In this document: positions 9,352 to 18,679 of the stretch, piece by piece
Position numbering within the stretch: the first letter of the stretch is position 1
Layout of the letters: every line of letters begins with the position of its first letter
Assembly: GCF_003352065.1 (NCBI RefSeq)
Contig: NZ_CP025803.1
Coordinates: 2,769,574 to 2,833,573 of the forward strand
Origin: Sulfitobacter sp. SK011
GTDB taxonomy: Bacteria; Pseudomonadota; Alphaproteobacteria; Rhodobacterales; Rhodobacteraceae
Direction of reading: 5' to 3'
DNA length: 64,000 nt
Translations under genes and position numbers: made by a program
Notes under the pieces: generated by a model
What the model saw: only the letters and a program-made list of their open reading frames with translations
What the model was told of the DNA's origin: nothing
The model's database searches: none

Positions 9352-9782
9352 CGGCACCCTTTGTTTTTGACCAACAGGCGCGCAGCCGCAAAACCCTGCT
9401 GATTGTGGTCAGCATCTGGGTGGCACTCGTGGCTGCTTGGATCTGGTTGGATGCGGCACTGTGGATCGTGGCTTTTCTGGCGGCCTTCACCCTGCCCGCC
9501 GTCTCTGACCTGATCCGCAATCCGCTCAGCGGGCTTACGCTGAACAACCAGACCCTCAGTTGGTTTTCCGGCCGCCGAAACGGAACGCTGGAACTGTCCG
9601 AGATTGATCACATTCGCCTTGATACGCGGCTCGATTTTTCGGTGCGGGTCACGGCAGTGTTGACCACAGGGCGCAAGATCAGGTTGCCATTTGAATCGAC
9701 CCCGCCACATCAGGCATTCCAGAACGCGTTGGAAGCCCGCGGGGTCAAAACCCAGAGGCACCATTTTCAGTTGTTGCAATGA
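9348..9782 (+). CDS. Small membrane protein, unknown function
   Basis: 144 aa, start overlapping the previous stop as ATGA. Two adjacent hydrophobic segments lie at about residues 17-35 and 37-52, followed by a soluble C-terminal beta-rich half (LTLNNQTLSWFSGRRNG... LDFSVRVTAVLTTGRKIRL) that could be a PH-like domain. No specific family was recognised. It ends 7 bp before the end of the convergent transglycosylase gene. Confidence 0.6.
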   Translation: MTAPFVFDQQARSRKTLLIVVSIWVALVAAWIWLDAALWIVAFLAAFTLPAVSDLIRNPLSGLTLNNQTLSWFSGRRNGTLELSEIDHIRLDTRLDFSVRVTAVLTTGRKIRLPFESTPPHQAFQNALEARGVKTQRHHFQLLQ

Positions 9783-9789
9783 TAAAGGA

Positions 9790-10632
9790 TTACGGGCGTT
9801 CTTTGGGTCGGGTTGCATTGACGGGTTTGCAGTAATTCTGCCCGCGCAACCACCCTGCCATGTCCCGACGCTTGGCTGCACTGCGCATCGGTCCCCAATC
9901 GGCGGCAACACCACGCCCGCCCCGGCCATAGATCACCCCGTCCCGCGGCACGGTTACAGCCATGATACGCACGGCACAGCTTAAATTTGCGGCACCATTC
10001 TTGAGCGCCTGGCCCGATCCGACGTTGCATTTATACCCCCGCGCAGTGCCCGGCAGAATTTGCAATAATCCATACCAGCGGCCACCGCCGCCCACGGCCC
10101 AGGGCTTGTAGGTACTTTCGTGTTTGGCCAAAGCGGACAGGAACCCAACCCAGAACGCACCGCGCGTCTGATCTGTGGCGGTCTTGTATGCAGGACACCA
10201 CGTTTCAATATCACCGGGCACCAGATCAACCAAAGGCTTACCATGCGCCTTGAGCGCAGAAAGGGCAGCGCGCGTCCAAACCTCATGTCCGCCCATGTGT
10301 TGCCACCTTGTGCGCGGTAAATAACTGCTGCGTGCCGGGGGGCGGACATCCGTGTAAAATCTTGGCACCTGGACAGTCAGGTCAGCGGGGGCATCGCTTC
10401 GTGACGCCAATGTCAGAGGGTGGTCCGGCGACATCAAAAAGGTCCTTTTTCCAGCCAGCGCGACATCATCCACGCCAACGGTCGATTTGGCCAATTCGCC
10501 AGACTCAGACACAATCAGGGGTTGTGATATTTGCACATGATTCCCGGACAAGCGAACGCTTCTTGGCGTTTCCGCAGCAACCGACGCCGCCAACAAAGCC
10601 AGCGCGCCCCCCCAAAGAACATGTTTCATCAC
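9790..10632 (-). CDS. Lytic transglycosylase (SLT-like), secreted
   Basis: 280 aa. It has a signal peptide (about residues 1-20, ending in AAE), a beta-rich N-terminal part, then a lysozyme-like domain from about 160. The likely catalytic Glu is in ALAKHESTYKPWAVGGGG, followed by RWYGLLQILPGTARGY, the Goose-lysozyme/SLT pattern. Several Cys residues (ETWCPAY, YKCNVG, LSCAV, NYCKP) could form disulfides in the periplasm. Such enzymes cleave peptidoglycan glycan strands to 1,6-anhydro-MurNAc products. It is transcribed alone and divergently from the gene at 10885. Confidence 0.82.
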   Translation of the reverse strand: MMKHVLWGGALALLAASVAAETPRSVRLSGNHVQISQPLIVSESGELAKSTVGVDDVALAGKRTFLMSPDHPLTLASRSDAPADLTVQVPRFYTDVRPPARSSYLPRTRWQHMGGHEVWTRAALSALKAHGKPLVDLVPGDIETWCPAYKTATDQTRGAFWVGFLSALAKHESTYKPWAVGGGGRWYGLLQILPGTARGYKCNVGSGQALKNGAANLSCAVRIMAVTVPRDGVIYGRGGRGVAADWGPMRSAAKRRDMAGWLRGQNYCKPVNATRPKERP

Positions 10633-10884
10633 CCATGATTTAAACGCTCTTATGGGAATTTTGCAAGCAATTCACGCAAACACCCGCATGTGGCGAAACA
10701 AAGCGATACGCAATTTTGATTCGCTCAGCTTATTGAACCATTCGCGCCGAGAATGCGGCATTCATTTGTTATTGCACGTTAAAGGTGTACTAAAATCGCG
10801 ATATTACCGTGCCTGCGCCACCGTTACGCCCCAATGGACCCGCATATTCTCGGGCATGTGAAGTATTAAGTTCGGATTTCAGGT

Positions 10885-12189
10885 ATGAAACGTTTAACCA
10901 GTTTTTTCAAAAGGGTGCTGAGCCAACAAGGCGACTACCCGTCAGATAGCCTTATTGAGACATTGGATGAGGGCCATCTTGCCACGTCCTTGCGCCGGCG
11001 CCCCGTCCCAATGCACCAAAACCTCGCTCAACCCATTGAAGCGCTTCTGAACATCAGTTGCCCTGATCCGACGGCAGAAGAAATGTTGCGCGACAAACAT
11101 CAGCGCAGCGCCCAGCGCCTCGCGCGGCAAGAACGCTGGGCCGATCTTGCAGAGATGATTTATCATGCTGATCAAAACCGCGAAATGACCCCCGGTGCCA
11201 TGCCAATTGCGGACCTGATGGCGTTTGGCGCACGGGCGGATGTGGTTCTGGCTGTCGAACATGCCCTGCAGGATGGCAGACCCCCAAAAGGGGCCCCCAT
11301 GATGGCTGGCATTGAGGCGCTCGAATATATTCTATCCGAATTTCCAGGAAATTACGTCATCGCTGCGATCGTGGCACAAGCCCATATTGATATCGGCTGG
11401 GCATGGCGCGGCACCGGGTGGGACGCAGAATTGTCGAGCCAGAACCGCGAAGCATTCTCTGCGCACTTTGACCGCGCGCGCGACATCCTGAAACCGTATT
11501 GCGGTCAGGCATTGGATTCCCCCCTTCTTGCCGCAACCTGTTGCGCCTTGGTCGGCGGCACAGAACAGGGCCGGCTGACCGTCGCAGACCTTTATGAAAA
11601 GCTGATTGATCTGAACCCGTCCAACCCGCGATCCATGCGCGCGATGGGCAATTACCTGCTACCACGCTGGTGCGGCAGCTACGCCGAGTTGGAGCTTGAG
11701 GCGCGGCGCACTGCGGCACGCACCCAAAGTATTTGGGGCGCTGGCGGTTATACTTGGGTGATGTTTGACGCAATTGCCTGCGACGATCAGGCCTGCGCAA
11801 ATCTGGATTTGCCATTCTTTATCGAAGGCTTGCGTGACATCCTTGATCGACGCGCGGATCCCTACACCACCAACCTTCTGGCTGCCTATTGTGCCAATGC
11901 TGTCGGCCTCACTTTTTCAGGCAACGACGAAGCCGATCAGGTCCGTACCCAGATTGCGGATGCCGCCCGCTGGATCGTGCGCGAATATCTGACCGAATTG
12001 CATCCGATGATCTGGGCCCATGCAGCCCGCGGATTTGACAACAATTTGCGCGTTCATTCGCTCTCCCGCTTTGCGGCGTCGGGCCGCGATGACGCAATGC
12101 GCATCATCTCAATGCTGTTTCAACGCGAAATTTCTTCAGGTCAAAAGATCGTCTTTACCGAAACGGGCCCGGTTGCGATGGCGAGCTAA
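10885..12189 (+). CDS. Hypothetical protein, helical (434 aa)
   Basis: No family recognised. The protein is rich in Ala/Leu/Arg helices with a TPR-like feel (for example YVIAAIVAQAHIDIGWAWRG, LYEKLIDLNPSNPRSMRAMGNYLL, LLAAYCANAVGLTF). There is no signal peptide or membrane segment, so it is probably cytoplasmic. AGG lies shortly before the ATG at 10885. It sits alone between the divergent transglycosylase gene and gatB. Composition matches its neighbours, so recent transfer is unlikely; it is probably a lineage-conserved unknown. Confidence 0.7.
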   Translation: MKRLTSFFKRVLSQQGDYPSDSLIETLDEGHLATSLRRRPVPMHQNLAQPIEALLNISCPDPTAEEMLRDKHQRSAQRLARQERWADLAEMIYHADQNREMTPGAMPIADLMAFGARADVVLAVEHALQDGRPPKGAPMMAGIEALEYILSEFPGNYVIAAIVAQAHIDIGWAWRGTGWDAELSSQNREAFSAHFDRARDILKPYCGQALDSPLLAATCCALVGGTEQGRLTVADLYEKLIDLNPSNPRSMRAMGNYLLPRWCGSYAELELEARRTAARTQSIWGAGGYTWVMFDAIACDDQACANLDLPFFIEGLRDILDRRADPYTTNLLAAYCANAVGLTFSGNDEADQVRTQIADAARWIVREYLTELHPMIWAHAARGFDNNLRVHSLSRFAASGRDDAMRIISMLFQREISSGQKIVFTETGPVAMAS

Positions 12190-12319
12190 ACCCCCTGCGG
12201 CTGACCTTGAGCGCCCTTTCAAGCGACCGTCGCGACAGCACCTCAACCCTCATCCCACTTGCGACGCCTTGGCACGTGATCTAAGACCCAACTGATCCAC
12301 ATCGTGCGCGAGGCGACCA

Positions 12320-13831
12320 ATGCTTGACCTGACCTATGACACCCCGAAACCCCGTGTGATTGCAGGGGCCAAGCATGACTGGGAACTGGTCATCGGCATG
12401 GAAGTGCATGCGCAGGTGCAGTCCAATGCCAAACTGTTCTCTGGGGCCTCGACCAAATTTGGGGCCGAACCCAATTCGAACGTGGCTTTTGTCGACGCGG
12501 CCATGCCCGGCATGTTGCCGGTCATCAACGATTACTGCGTGGAACAGGCGGTGCGCACCGGGCTTGGCCTCAAGGCCGAAATCAACCTGAAATCTGCCTT
12601 CGACCGCAAGAACTATTTCTATCCGGACCTGCCGCAGGGCTATCAGATTTCGCAGCTTTATCACCCCATCGTGGGCGAAGGCGAAGTTCTGGTCGAGATG
12701 GGCGACGGAACCGCGCGTCTGGTCCGTATTGAACGCATCCACATGGAACAGGACGCAGGCAAATCCATTCACGACATGGACCCCAACATGTCCTTTGTTG
12801 ATCTGAACCGCACCGGCGTTTGCCTGATGGAAATCGTCAGCCGTCCCGACATTCGTGGCCCCGAAGAGGCCGCCGCCTACCTCGCCAAACTGCGCCAGAT
12901 CTTGCGGTACTTGGGCACCTGCAATGGCGACATGCAGTCCGGCGCGATGCGCGCGGACGTCAACGTGTCTATCTGCCGTCCCGGCCAGTACGAAAAGTAT
13001 CACGAATCTCAGGACTTCTCGCACCTTGGCACCCGCTGCGAGATCAAGAACATGAACTCCATGCGCTTTATCCAGCAAGCGATTGAGGTTGAGGCCCGCC
13101 GCCAGATTGCCATCGTTGAGGCGGGCGGCGAAGTGGTACAGGAAACCCGGCTGTTTGATCCAGACAAACAGGAAACCCGGTCGATGCGGTCCAAGGAAGA
13201 GGCGCATGATTACCGCTATTTCCCGGACCCCGATCTGCTGCCTTTGGAAATTGAACAGGCATGGGTCGATGGCATCGCCGCCACCCTTCCCGAATTGCCC
13301 GACGCCAAAAAGGCGCGCTTTATCAGCGACTTCGGCATCAGCGATTATGATGCATCCGTGCTGACCGCGGATCTGGATTCGGCTGGTTATTTTGAGGAAG
13401 TCGCACGGGATCGTGATGGAAAGATGGCAGCGAACTGGGTGATCAACGAGCTTTTTGGCCGCCTGAAAAAGGACGAGAAAGACATCGCTGACAGCCCGGT
13501 CAGCCCGGCCCATCTGGGTGGCATCATCGACCTGATCGCCTCTGACGCGATATCGGGCAAGATTGCCAAGGACGTGTTCGAGATCACCTATACCACAGGC
13601 CGTGACCCCGCCGAGATTGTGGAAACCGAAGGCATGAAGCAGGTCACAGACACGGGTGCAATTGAGGCCGCCGTAGATCAGATCATTGCCGCGAACCCCG
13701 ATCAGGTCGCCAAAGCCCGCGAGAACCCAAAGCTTGCCGGTTGGTTCGTGGGTCAGGTGATGAAAGCCACGGGCGGCAAGGCCAATCCGAAGGCCGTGAA
13801 TGAACTGGTGGCGAAAAAACTGGGCGGTTGA
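12320..13831 (+). CDS. gatB: Asp/Glu-tRNA(Asn/Gln) amidotransferase subunit B
   Basis: 503 aa, full length. The signature starts [12 protein letters not shown] and continues with [36 protein letters not shown] and the Zn/tRNA region, then [14 protein letters not shown] and a C-terminal YqeY-like helical domain ([14 protein letters not shown] to the end). With GatA and GatC (not here) it converts Glu-tRNA(Gln) and Asp-tRNA(Asn) to the amidated forms. A YqeY-domain paralogue of the tail is encoded near 63 kb. A long frame antisense to it is a GC artefact. Confidence 0.98.
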   Translation: MLDLTYDTPKPRVIAGAKHDWELVIGMEVHAQVQSNAKLFSGASTKFGAEPNSNVAFVDAAMPGMLPVINDYCVEQAVRTGLGLKAEINLKSAFDRKNYFYPDLPQGYQISQLYHPIVGEGEVLVEMGDGTARLVRIERIHMEQDAGKSIHDMDPNMSFVDLNRTGVCLMEIVSRPDIRGPEEAAAYLAKLRQILRYLGTCNGDMQSGAMRADVNVSICRPGQYEKYHESQDFSHLGTRCEIKNMNSMRFIQQAIEVEARRQIAIVEAGGEVVQETRLFDPDKQETRSMRSKEEAHDYRYFPDPDLLPLEIEQAWVDGIAATLPELPDAKKARFISDFGISDYDASVLTADLDSAGYFEEVARDRDGKMAANWVINELFGRLKKDEKDIADSPVSPAHLGGIIDLIASDAISGKIAKDVFEITYTTGRDPAEIVETEGMKQVTDTGAIEAAVDQIIAANPDQVAKARENPKLAGWFVGQVMKATGGKANPKAVNELVAKKLGG

Positions 13832-13906
13832 GGGTGGCACCGTCTCCCTTCCCCAATCGCGCCACGCTTGCTACAATTGTCACGTCCAAATATGAGAAAT
13901 CCGCTT

Positions 13907-14437
13907 ATGCCGCGTTTTGAGTACAAAGTTGTTCCCGCCCCCGCCAAAGGCCTCAAGGGAAAAGGTATCAAAGGGGCCGAGGCGCGGTTTTCCCATGCGC
14001 TGCAGGAATTGATGAATGGCCTGGCCGCAGACGGCTGGGAATATCAGCGCGCCGAGACCCTGCCATCGTTGGAACGTGTGGGGCTGACCGGCTCCACGAC
14101 TGAATGGCGCAATGTGCTGGTGTTCCGCCGGATGCGTGAAAATGAAGCAGAGTTGTTTGCGCCCGAGTTGCTGCCAGCACCTGACGAGACTCCACCGGAA
14201 ACCGTCGCGGCACCTGCTGCAAAGGCCGACACACCGCGCGTAGAGGAAAAGGTCGCACCGCTTGCGGCCAAACAGGAAGAGACCGCGCCCAAGGCCGATC
14301 CCCAGCAGCAAGATGCAGTGCCAGGAAAAGACGAGCCTTTCGACAACGGCGTCGAGGATACCGACAGCATGGACCGTGTCGGTGCCTCGCTCACAAATCT
14401 TGCAGCGGTGCGAGACTCTGGAAAATCAAGTAATTAG
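13907..14437 (+). CDS. DUF4177-domain protein with disordered tail
   Basis: 176 aa from the ATG at 13907 (upstream in-frame ATGs at 13868 and 13892 look less likely). Residues 1-80 match DUF4177: RFEYKVVPAP, then an ALQELMNGLAADGWEYQRAETLP helix-strand unit and a closing VLVFRRM strand. From about residue 90 the protein becomes Ala/Pro/Glu/Lys-rich and is probably unstructured, ending in a short conserved-looking RVGASLTNLAAVRDS. Role unknown. It follows gatB by 75 bp and may share its transcript; bolA converges from the other side. Confidence 0.7.
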   Translation: MPRFEYKVVPAPAKGLKGKGIKGAEARFSHALQELMNGLAADGWEYQRAETLPSLERVGLTGSTTEWRNVLVFRRMRENEAELFAPELLPAPDETPPETVAAPAAKADTPRVEEKVAPLAAKQEETAPKADPQQQDAVPGKDEPFDNGVEDTDSMDRVGASLTNLAAVRDSGKSSN

Positions 14438-14446
14438 GTGACGTTC

Positions 14447-14719
14447 TTAAACATCTAGATCAAGTGCAAGGGCATGAATGCGCGCGATGAGGTCCGGGCC
14501 AAGTGCCGCATGGACCGCACGATGCCGCGCCACACGACTTAAGCCCTTGAAATGATCGGCACGGATCATCACGTTGAAATGGCTTTCACCGCCCTCGCGA
14601 TATCCGCCATGCCCTCGGTGACTTTCGCTGTCGTCGACAACCTCCAACACACGTGGCGCAAGCGCCGCGAGCAGCTTCTCCTCAATTTCGCGGGTGACCG
14701 TTCCTTTGTTAACTGACAT
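14447..14719 (-). CDS. bolA: BolA-family protein
   Basis: 90 aa. The BolA fold motifs are clear: EIEEKLLAALAPRVLEVVDDS, the loop ESHRGH with its conserved His, SHFNVMIRADHFKGLSRVARHRAVHAALG (the FxGxxxxxRHRxVN-type helix) and a C-terminal helix, ALALDL. BolA proteins pair with monothiol glutaredoxins in Fe-S trafficking and redox response; one in E. coli also affects morphology. It is divergent from the J-domain gene with about 75 bp between, a typical Rhodobacterales arrangement. Confidence 0.93.
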   Translation of the reverse strand: MSVNKGTVTREIEEKLLAALAPRVLEVVDDSESHRGHGGYREGGESHFNVMIRADHFKGLSRVARHRAVHAALGPDLIARIHALALDLDV

Positions 14720-14793
14720 TTTTTTATCCTACCCCCTTCAATCTCGCCCCACAGCGTCTAAAGTGACCGGCCTGAGTCGGAAAGGTCTAACCC

Positions 14794-15420
14794 ATGCCCA
14801 AAGCTGATCCCTTCGGATTCGACATGTCCGTGTCGTCTTCGAAAAAGAAAAATCCACGCGGCAGGCGCGGCATGTCCGGCGCGTCAGAGACATCTCGGCG
14901 GACCTGCGATCATGCGGGATGTGACGAGGCGGGCAAATACCGCGCGCCAAAAGCGCCGGACGTGTTGGACGACTTCTTTTGGTTCTGTCAGGCCCATGTG
15001 CGCGAATATAATCTCAAGTGGAATTTCTTTGACGGCACCACCGAGGCCGAACTGAACGCGCAGATGTCCAGCGACAAGGTATGGGAACGCCCGACCAAAC
15101 CATTGGGCGATCCTGAGGCACGGGCTTGGGCGCGGCTTGGTATTGAGGACCCCCATCAGGTGCTGGGTGCAAATGCCACGCAAAATCCCGGCAGAGGCCC
15201 CCAGGCCGGGCGACGCCTGCCCCCGACGGAGCGGCGGTCATTGGAAATTCTGGAAGCCAAGGACACCTGGACCAAGCCGGAAATCCGCAAAGCCTATAAA
15301 CTGTTGATCAAGGTGCTGCATCCCGACATGAACGGCGGCGACCGATCCCAGGAAGAACAATTGCAGCAAGTCGTCTGGGCATGGGACCAGATCAAAGGCA
15401 GCCGCAACTTCAAAGACTGA
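14794..15420 (+). CDS. J-domain (DnaJ-like) molecular chaperone protein
   Basis: 208 aa. The J domain is C-terminal (about residues 148-205): DTWTKPEIRKAYKLLIKVLHPDMN carries the HPD motif that stimulates Hsp70/DnaK ATPase. The N-terminal half has a Cys/His cluster (RTCDHAGCDEAGKYRAP and FWFCQAHVREYN) that could bind zinc, unlike classical DnaJ. It has no G/F region or DnaJ-type zinc repeats, so it is a specialised co-chaperone. It sits between bolA and cobS, a conserved neighbourhood in this group, but the client is unknown. Confidence 0.88.
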   Translation: MPKADPFGFDMSVSSSKKKNPRGRRGMSGASETSRRTCDHAGCDEAGKYRAPKAPDVLDDFFWFCQAHVREYNLKWNFFDGTTEAELNAQMSSDKVWERPTKPLGDPEARAWARLGIEDPHQVLGANATQNPGRGPQAGRRLPPTERRSLEILEAKDTWTKPEIRKAYKLLIKVLHPDMNGGDRSQEEQLQQVVWAWDQIKGSRNFKD

Positions 15421-15694
15421 GTTTTTCATGCCCGCCCGGCACCGCTGGGCGGCAGGATATTCTTGCGAAGTTATTTCTGCGCACATTCTCTGGATCAGCC
15501 ACAGAGTGTTTTGACCCTAAATCGTACACCTTTGTGCAACATTTGCGCAGAGAAGTGACGTTTTTCCAGCGCCCCGATAACTGGCGACACCGGATGATGC
15601 CAGTTGCCTCTTTCCCTTGCGCCTCACCAAGATATGTTGCACCAGATACGCGCGTCGCAAAGTCGCGGCGCATGGGGCAAAAGGAAGATACGGC
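15421..15694. other. Intergenic region between the J-domain gene and cobS
   Basis: No gene seen. It holds a GC-rich hairpin soon after the stop (CCGCCC...GGGCGG near 15432-15453, no T-run) and a perfect 7-bp hairpin AACTGGC/GCCAGTT near 15580-15606. I looked for a cobalamin riboswitch B12 box ahead of cobS and did not find one. The cobS ribosome site AAGGAAG is at 15681-15687. Confidence 0.5.
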
Positions 15695-16681
15695 ATGGAC
15701 GACGGCGCACTGGACATCAACGCAAGACCAACCGAAGAGATTTCCGTTCGTGACGTCTTTGGCATCGATACTGACATGGTGGCCAAACGCTTTGCCGATC
15801 GCACTGACCGCGTGCCGGCGCTGGACAGCACCTACAAGTTTGATCCCGATACCACATTGGCCATTTTGGCCGGGTTCACGCACAACCGCCGCGTCATGAT
15901 CCAAGGCTACCACGGGACGGGCAAATCGACCCACATCGAACAGGTGGCAAGCCTGCTCAACTGGCCCTGCGTGCGCGTCAACCTTGACAGCCACATCAGC
16001 CGGATTGACCTGATCGGCAAAGACGCGATCAAGCTGGTGGATGGCAAGCAGGTCACGGCGTTTCAGGAAGGCATCCTGCCCTGGGCGCTGCGCAACCCCA
16101 CCGCCATTGTGTTTGATGAATACGACGCAGGCCGCGCCGATGTGATGTTCGTGATCCAGCGCGTGCTGGAAACGGACGGCAAGCTGACATTGCTGGACCA
16201 GAACAAGGTGATCACGCCGCACCCCTATTTCCGCATCTTTGCGACCGCCAATACCGTGGGTCTGGGTGACACAACCGGCCTTTACCACGGCACCCAGCAG
16301 ATCAACCAGGGTCAGATGGACCGCTGGTCACTGGTGGCGACGCTGAACTATCTGTCGATTGATGCCGAAGTCGCCATCGTGCTGTCCAAAAACCCGCATT
16401 ACAACACCGACAAGGGTCGCAAGACCATCAAACAGATGGTCACCGTTGCGGACCTGACCCGAACGGCCTTCATGAATGGCGAGCTGTCAACGGTGATGTC
16501 GCCCCGGACCGTCATCTCATGGGCGCAGAATGCCGAGATTTTCCGCAACGTCGGCTATGCCTTTAGGCTGTCATTCCTGAACAAATGTGATGAATTGGAG
16601 CGCCAGACCGTGGCAGAATTCTATCAGCGTTTGTTTGATGAGGAATTGCCGGAATCAGCGGCGAGTGTGAGTTTGGGGTGA
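15695..16681 (+). CDS. cobS: Aerobic cobaltochelatase subunit CobS
   Basis: 328 aa AAA+ ATPase. Walker A is [13 protein letters not shown] (near residue 73), Walker B is [12 protein letters not shown], and sensor-1 lies in [14 protein letters not shown]. With CobT and CobN it inserts cobalt into hydrogenobyrinic acid a,c-diamide in oxygen-dependent cobalamin synthesis; the motor is related to BchI/BchD magnesium chelatase. The ATG at 15695 has AAGGAAG 7 nt upstream; an in-frame start at 15617 is rejected. cobT follows after 76 bp containing a long inverted repeat. Confidence 0.97.
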   Translation: MDDGALDINARPTEEISVRDVFGIDTDMVAKRFADRTDRVPALDSTYKFDPDTTLAILAGFTHNRRVMIQGYHGTGKSTHIEQVASLLNWPCVRVNLDSHISRIDLIGKDAIKLVDGKQVTAFQEGILPWALRNPTAIVFDEYDAGRADVMFVIQRVLETDGKLTLLDQNKVITPHPYFRIFATANTVGLGDTTGLYHGTQQINQGQMDRWSLVATLNYLSIDAEVAIVLSKNPHYNTDKGRKTIKQMVTVADLTRTAFMNGELSTVMSPRTVISWAQNAEIFRNVGYAFRLSFLNKCDELERQTVAEFYQRLFDEELPESAASVSLG

Positions 16682-16683
16682 GC

Positions 16684-16736
16684 GGTGAAAATTTCTTCAA
16701 AGAAATTTGCCAAAACTCTTTGAAGAGTTTTTCACC
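16684..16736 (+). repeat. Long inverted repeat between cobS and cobT
   Basis: Arms 16684-16702 and 16718-16736 are 19 nt each and match at 17 positions, with a 15-nt loop. Each half also contains its own perfect 9-bp palindrome (AAATTTCTT-CA-AAGAAATTT at 16689-16708 and AAAACTCTT-TG-AAGAGTTTT at 16712-16731), so two alternative structures compete. It lies within the likely cobST transcript. The second small hairpin ends in a T-run, so partial termination or mRNA processing between the genes is possible. Confidence 0.75.
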
Positions 16737-16757
16737 CAAGGTTCGGACGGAGGCGAT

Positions 16758-18635
16758 ATGAGCAAACCATCTGACAACCCCGCAGACGCGTTCAAAAAGG
16801 CGCTGGCCGAAGCCTCCAAGGTGATGGCCAATGACCCTGATCTGAACGTCAGCTATTCAGTCGATCCCTCGGGCTTGTCGGGCGATAACATGCGCCTGCC
16901 GCAGGTCAGCCGCCGCATGACCCGCGAGGAAGTTTTGCTGGCCCGTGGCACCGCTGACGCGCTGGCGTTGAACCGCCGCTATCACAACGGACAGACCCAT
17001 GCGCGTTACGAGCCGCAAGGCGAAATGGCACGCGATCTTTATGAAGCGATGGAAACCGCGCGCTGCGAGGCTGTGGGCGCTCGGGACATGCCGGGCACTG
17101 CTGGCAACATCGACGTCAAGATCAAGCATGACGCGCTGCGCAAGGGCTATGATCAGGCCAAGCAGGCCAGTGACATTCCGCTGGCCACCGCTGCGGGGTA
17201 TCTGGTGCGCCATCTGGCCACCGGTCGCCCCCTGCCTGCGGGCGCTGACAACGCGATGGAACTGTGGCGCGGGTTCATTGAGGACAGCGCGGGCGGCACA
17301 CTGGAAAACCTGACCGATATCCTCGATGACCAATCCGCTTTTGCCAAATTTGCCCGCCAGATGATCAGTGATCTGGGCTATGGCGACCAGCTGGGCGACG
17401 ACCCTGATACGCTGGACGAAGATCAGGAAGACGAAGCCGAAGAAGGGGCCGAAGAAGAGCAAGACCCAGACAGCACCGGTCAGGACGACCAGGACGATGA
17501 AGAAGCCGAAGGATCGCCCGAACAGTCGCAGGAAGACAGCCAGGATGCATCACAAGCTCAGGTCAGCATGGACGACATGGCCGATCAGGAGCTTGGAGAC
17601 GAGGCGGAAATGCCCGAAGGCGACGCCCCGCTGGAGCCGCCTGCCCCGCAGCCCGTGTCAGACGCCGACCCCAATTATCTGGTCTATATGGACAGCGAAG
17701 ACGAGGTGATCGGTGCCGAACATCTCGCCGACCCGATTGAACTGGAACGCCTGCGGGCCTATCTGGATCAACAGTTGGAGCCTTTGAAAGGCGCGGTAAG
17801 TCGTTTGGCCAACAAACTCCAGCGCCGCCTGCAAGCCCAACAAAACCGGTCCTGGGAATTTGATCTGGAGGAAGGCACGCTTGATGCGGGCCGGCTGGCG
17901 CGGATTGTGGCGACGCCGACAACACCGCTCAGCTTTAAGGTCGAAAAAGACACCGAATTCCGCGACACCTGCGTGACACTGCTGCTTGATAACTCTGGGT
18001 CGATGCGCGGCCGCCCCATTTCAATCGCGGCGATCTGTGCGGACGTGCTGGCCCGAACGCTGGAGCGGTGCAATGTAAAGGTCGAGATCCTTGGCTTTAC
18101 CACCCGCGCCTGGAAAGGGGGCCAGGCCCGCGAGGCATGGCTGAACGCGGGCCGCCCGGTGCAGCCCGGTCGCCTGAATGATTTGCGTCACATCATCTAT
18201 AAATCCGCAGATGCGCCCTGGCGGCGCACCCATCTCAATCTGGGGCTGATGATGAAAGAAGGTCTGCTGAAGGAAAATATCGACGGTGAGGCGCTGGAAT
18301 GGGCGCACCGCCGCATGATGGCGCGGCACGAGTCCCGCAAAATCCTGATGGTGATCAGTGATGGTGCGCCGGTCGATGACAGCACCTTGTCGGTGAACCC
18401 TGCGAACTACCTTGAAAAGCACCTGCGCGATGTGATTGCGATGGTCGAAAAACGCAAAGCGGTTGAGTTGCTGGCGATTGGCATCGGGCATGACGTAACG
18501 CGCTATTATGAACGCGCCGTTACGATCACCGATGTGGATCAGTTGGCCGGTGCCATGACCGAACAACTTGCAGCGCTGTTTGACAGCGATCCACGGGCGC
18601 GCGCGCGCGTCATGGGGATGCGCCGCGTCAGCTAA
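16758..18635 (+). CDS. cobT: Aerobic cobaltochelatase subunit CobT
   Basis: 625 aa. A helical N-terminal region is followed by a strongly acidic linker (about residues 215-320, runs of Asp/Glu/Gln) and a C-terminal von Willebrand A domain whose metal-ion site DNSGSMRG is near residue 418. CobT forms the ring partner of CobS, as BchD does for BchI, and the acidic segment is typical. The ATG at 16758 is preceded by GGAGG; an upstream in-frame start at 16707 would lie inside the intergenic inverted repeat and is rejected. The large CobN subunit is not in this window. Confidence 0.97.
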   Translation: MSKPSDNPADAFKKALAEASKVMANDPDLNVSYSVDPSGLSGDNMRLPQVSRRMTREEVLLARGTADALALNRRYHNGQTHARYEPQGEMARDLYEAMETARCEAVGARDMPGTAGNIDVKIKHDALRKGYDQAKQASDIPLATAAGYLVRHLATGRPLPAGADNAMELWRGFIEDSAGGTLENLTDILDDQSAFAKFARQMISDLGYGDQLGDDPDTLDEDQEDEAEEGAEEEQDPDSTGQDDQDDEEAEGSPEQSQEDSQDASQAQVSMDDMADQELGDEAEMPEGDAPLEPPAPQPVSDADPNYLVYMDSEDEVIGAEHLADPIELERLRAYLDQQLEPLKGAVSRLANKLQRRLQAQQNRSWEFDLEEGTLDAGRLARIVATPTTPLSFKVEKDTEFRDTCVTLLLDNSGSMRGRPISIAAICADVLARTLERCNVKVEILGFTTRAWKGGQAREAWLNAGRPVQPGRLNDLRHIIYKSADAPWRRTHLNLGLMMKEGLLKENIDGEALEWAHRRMMARHESRKILMVISDGAPVDDSTLSVNPANYLEKHLRDVIAMVEKRKAVELLAIGIGHDVTRYYERAVTITDVDQLAGAMTEQLAALFDSDPRARARVMGMRRVS

Positions 18636-18679
18636 GGCACTCATTCCACAGACCTATTGGGCAATTGAGGGAGAACGCG

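Noticed and set aside
10652..10861. 69-aa frame between the transglycosylase and the 434-aa gene
   Set aside because: No ribosome site and no family; it fills a divergent promoter region.
12281..13840. 519-aa open frame antisense to gatB
   Set aside because: It mirrors the gatB reading frame almost end to end, has no ribosome site or family, and is the usual GC-rich shadow.
15421..15694. Cobalamin riboswitch before cobS
   Set aside because: The B12 box and conserved core are absent; only unrelated hairpins were seen.
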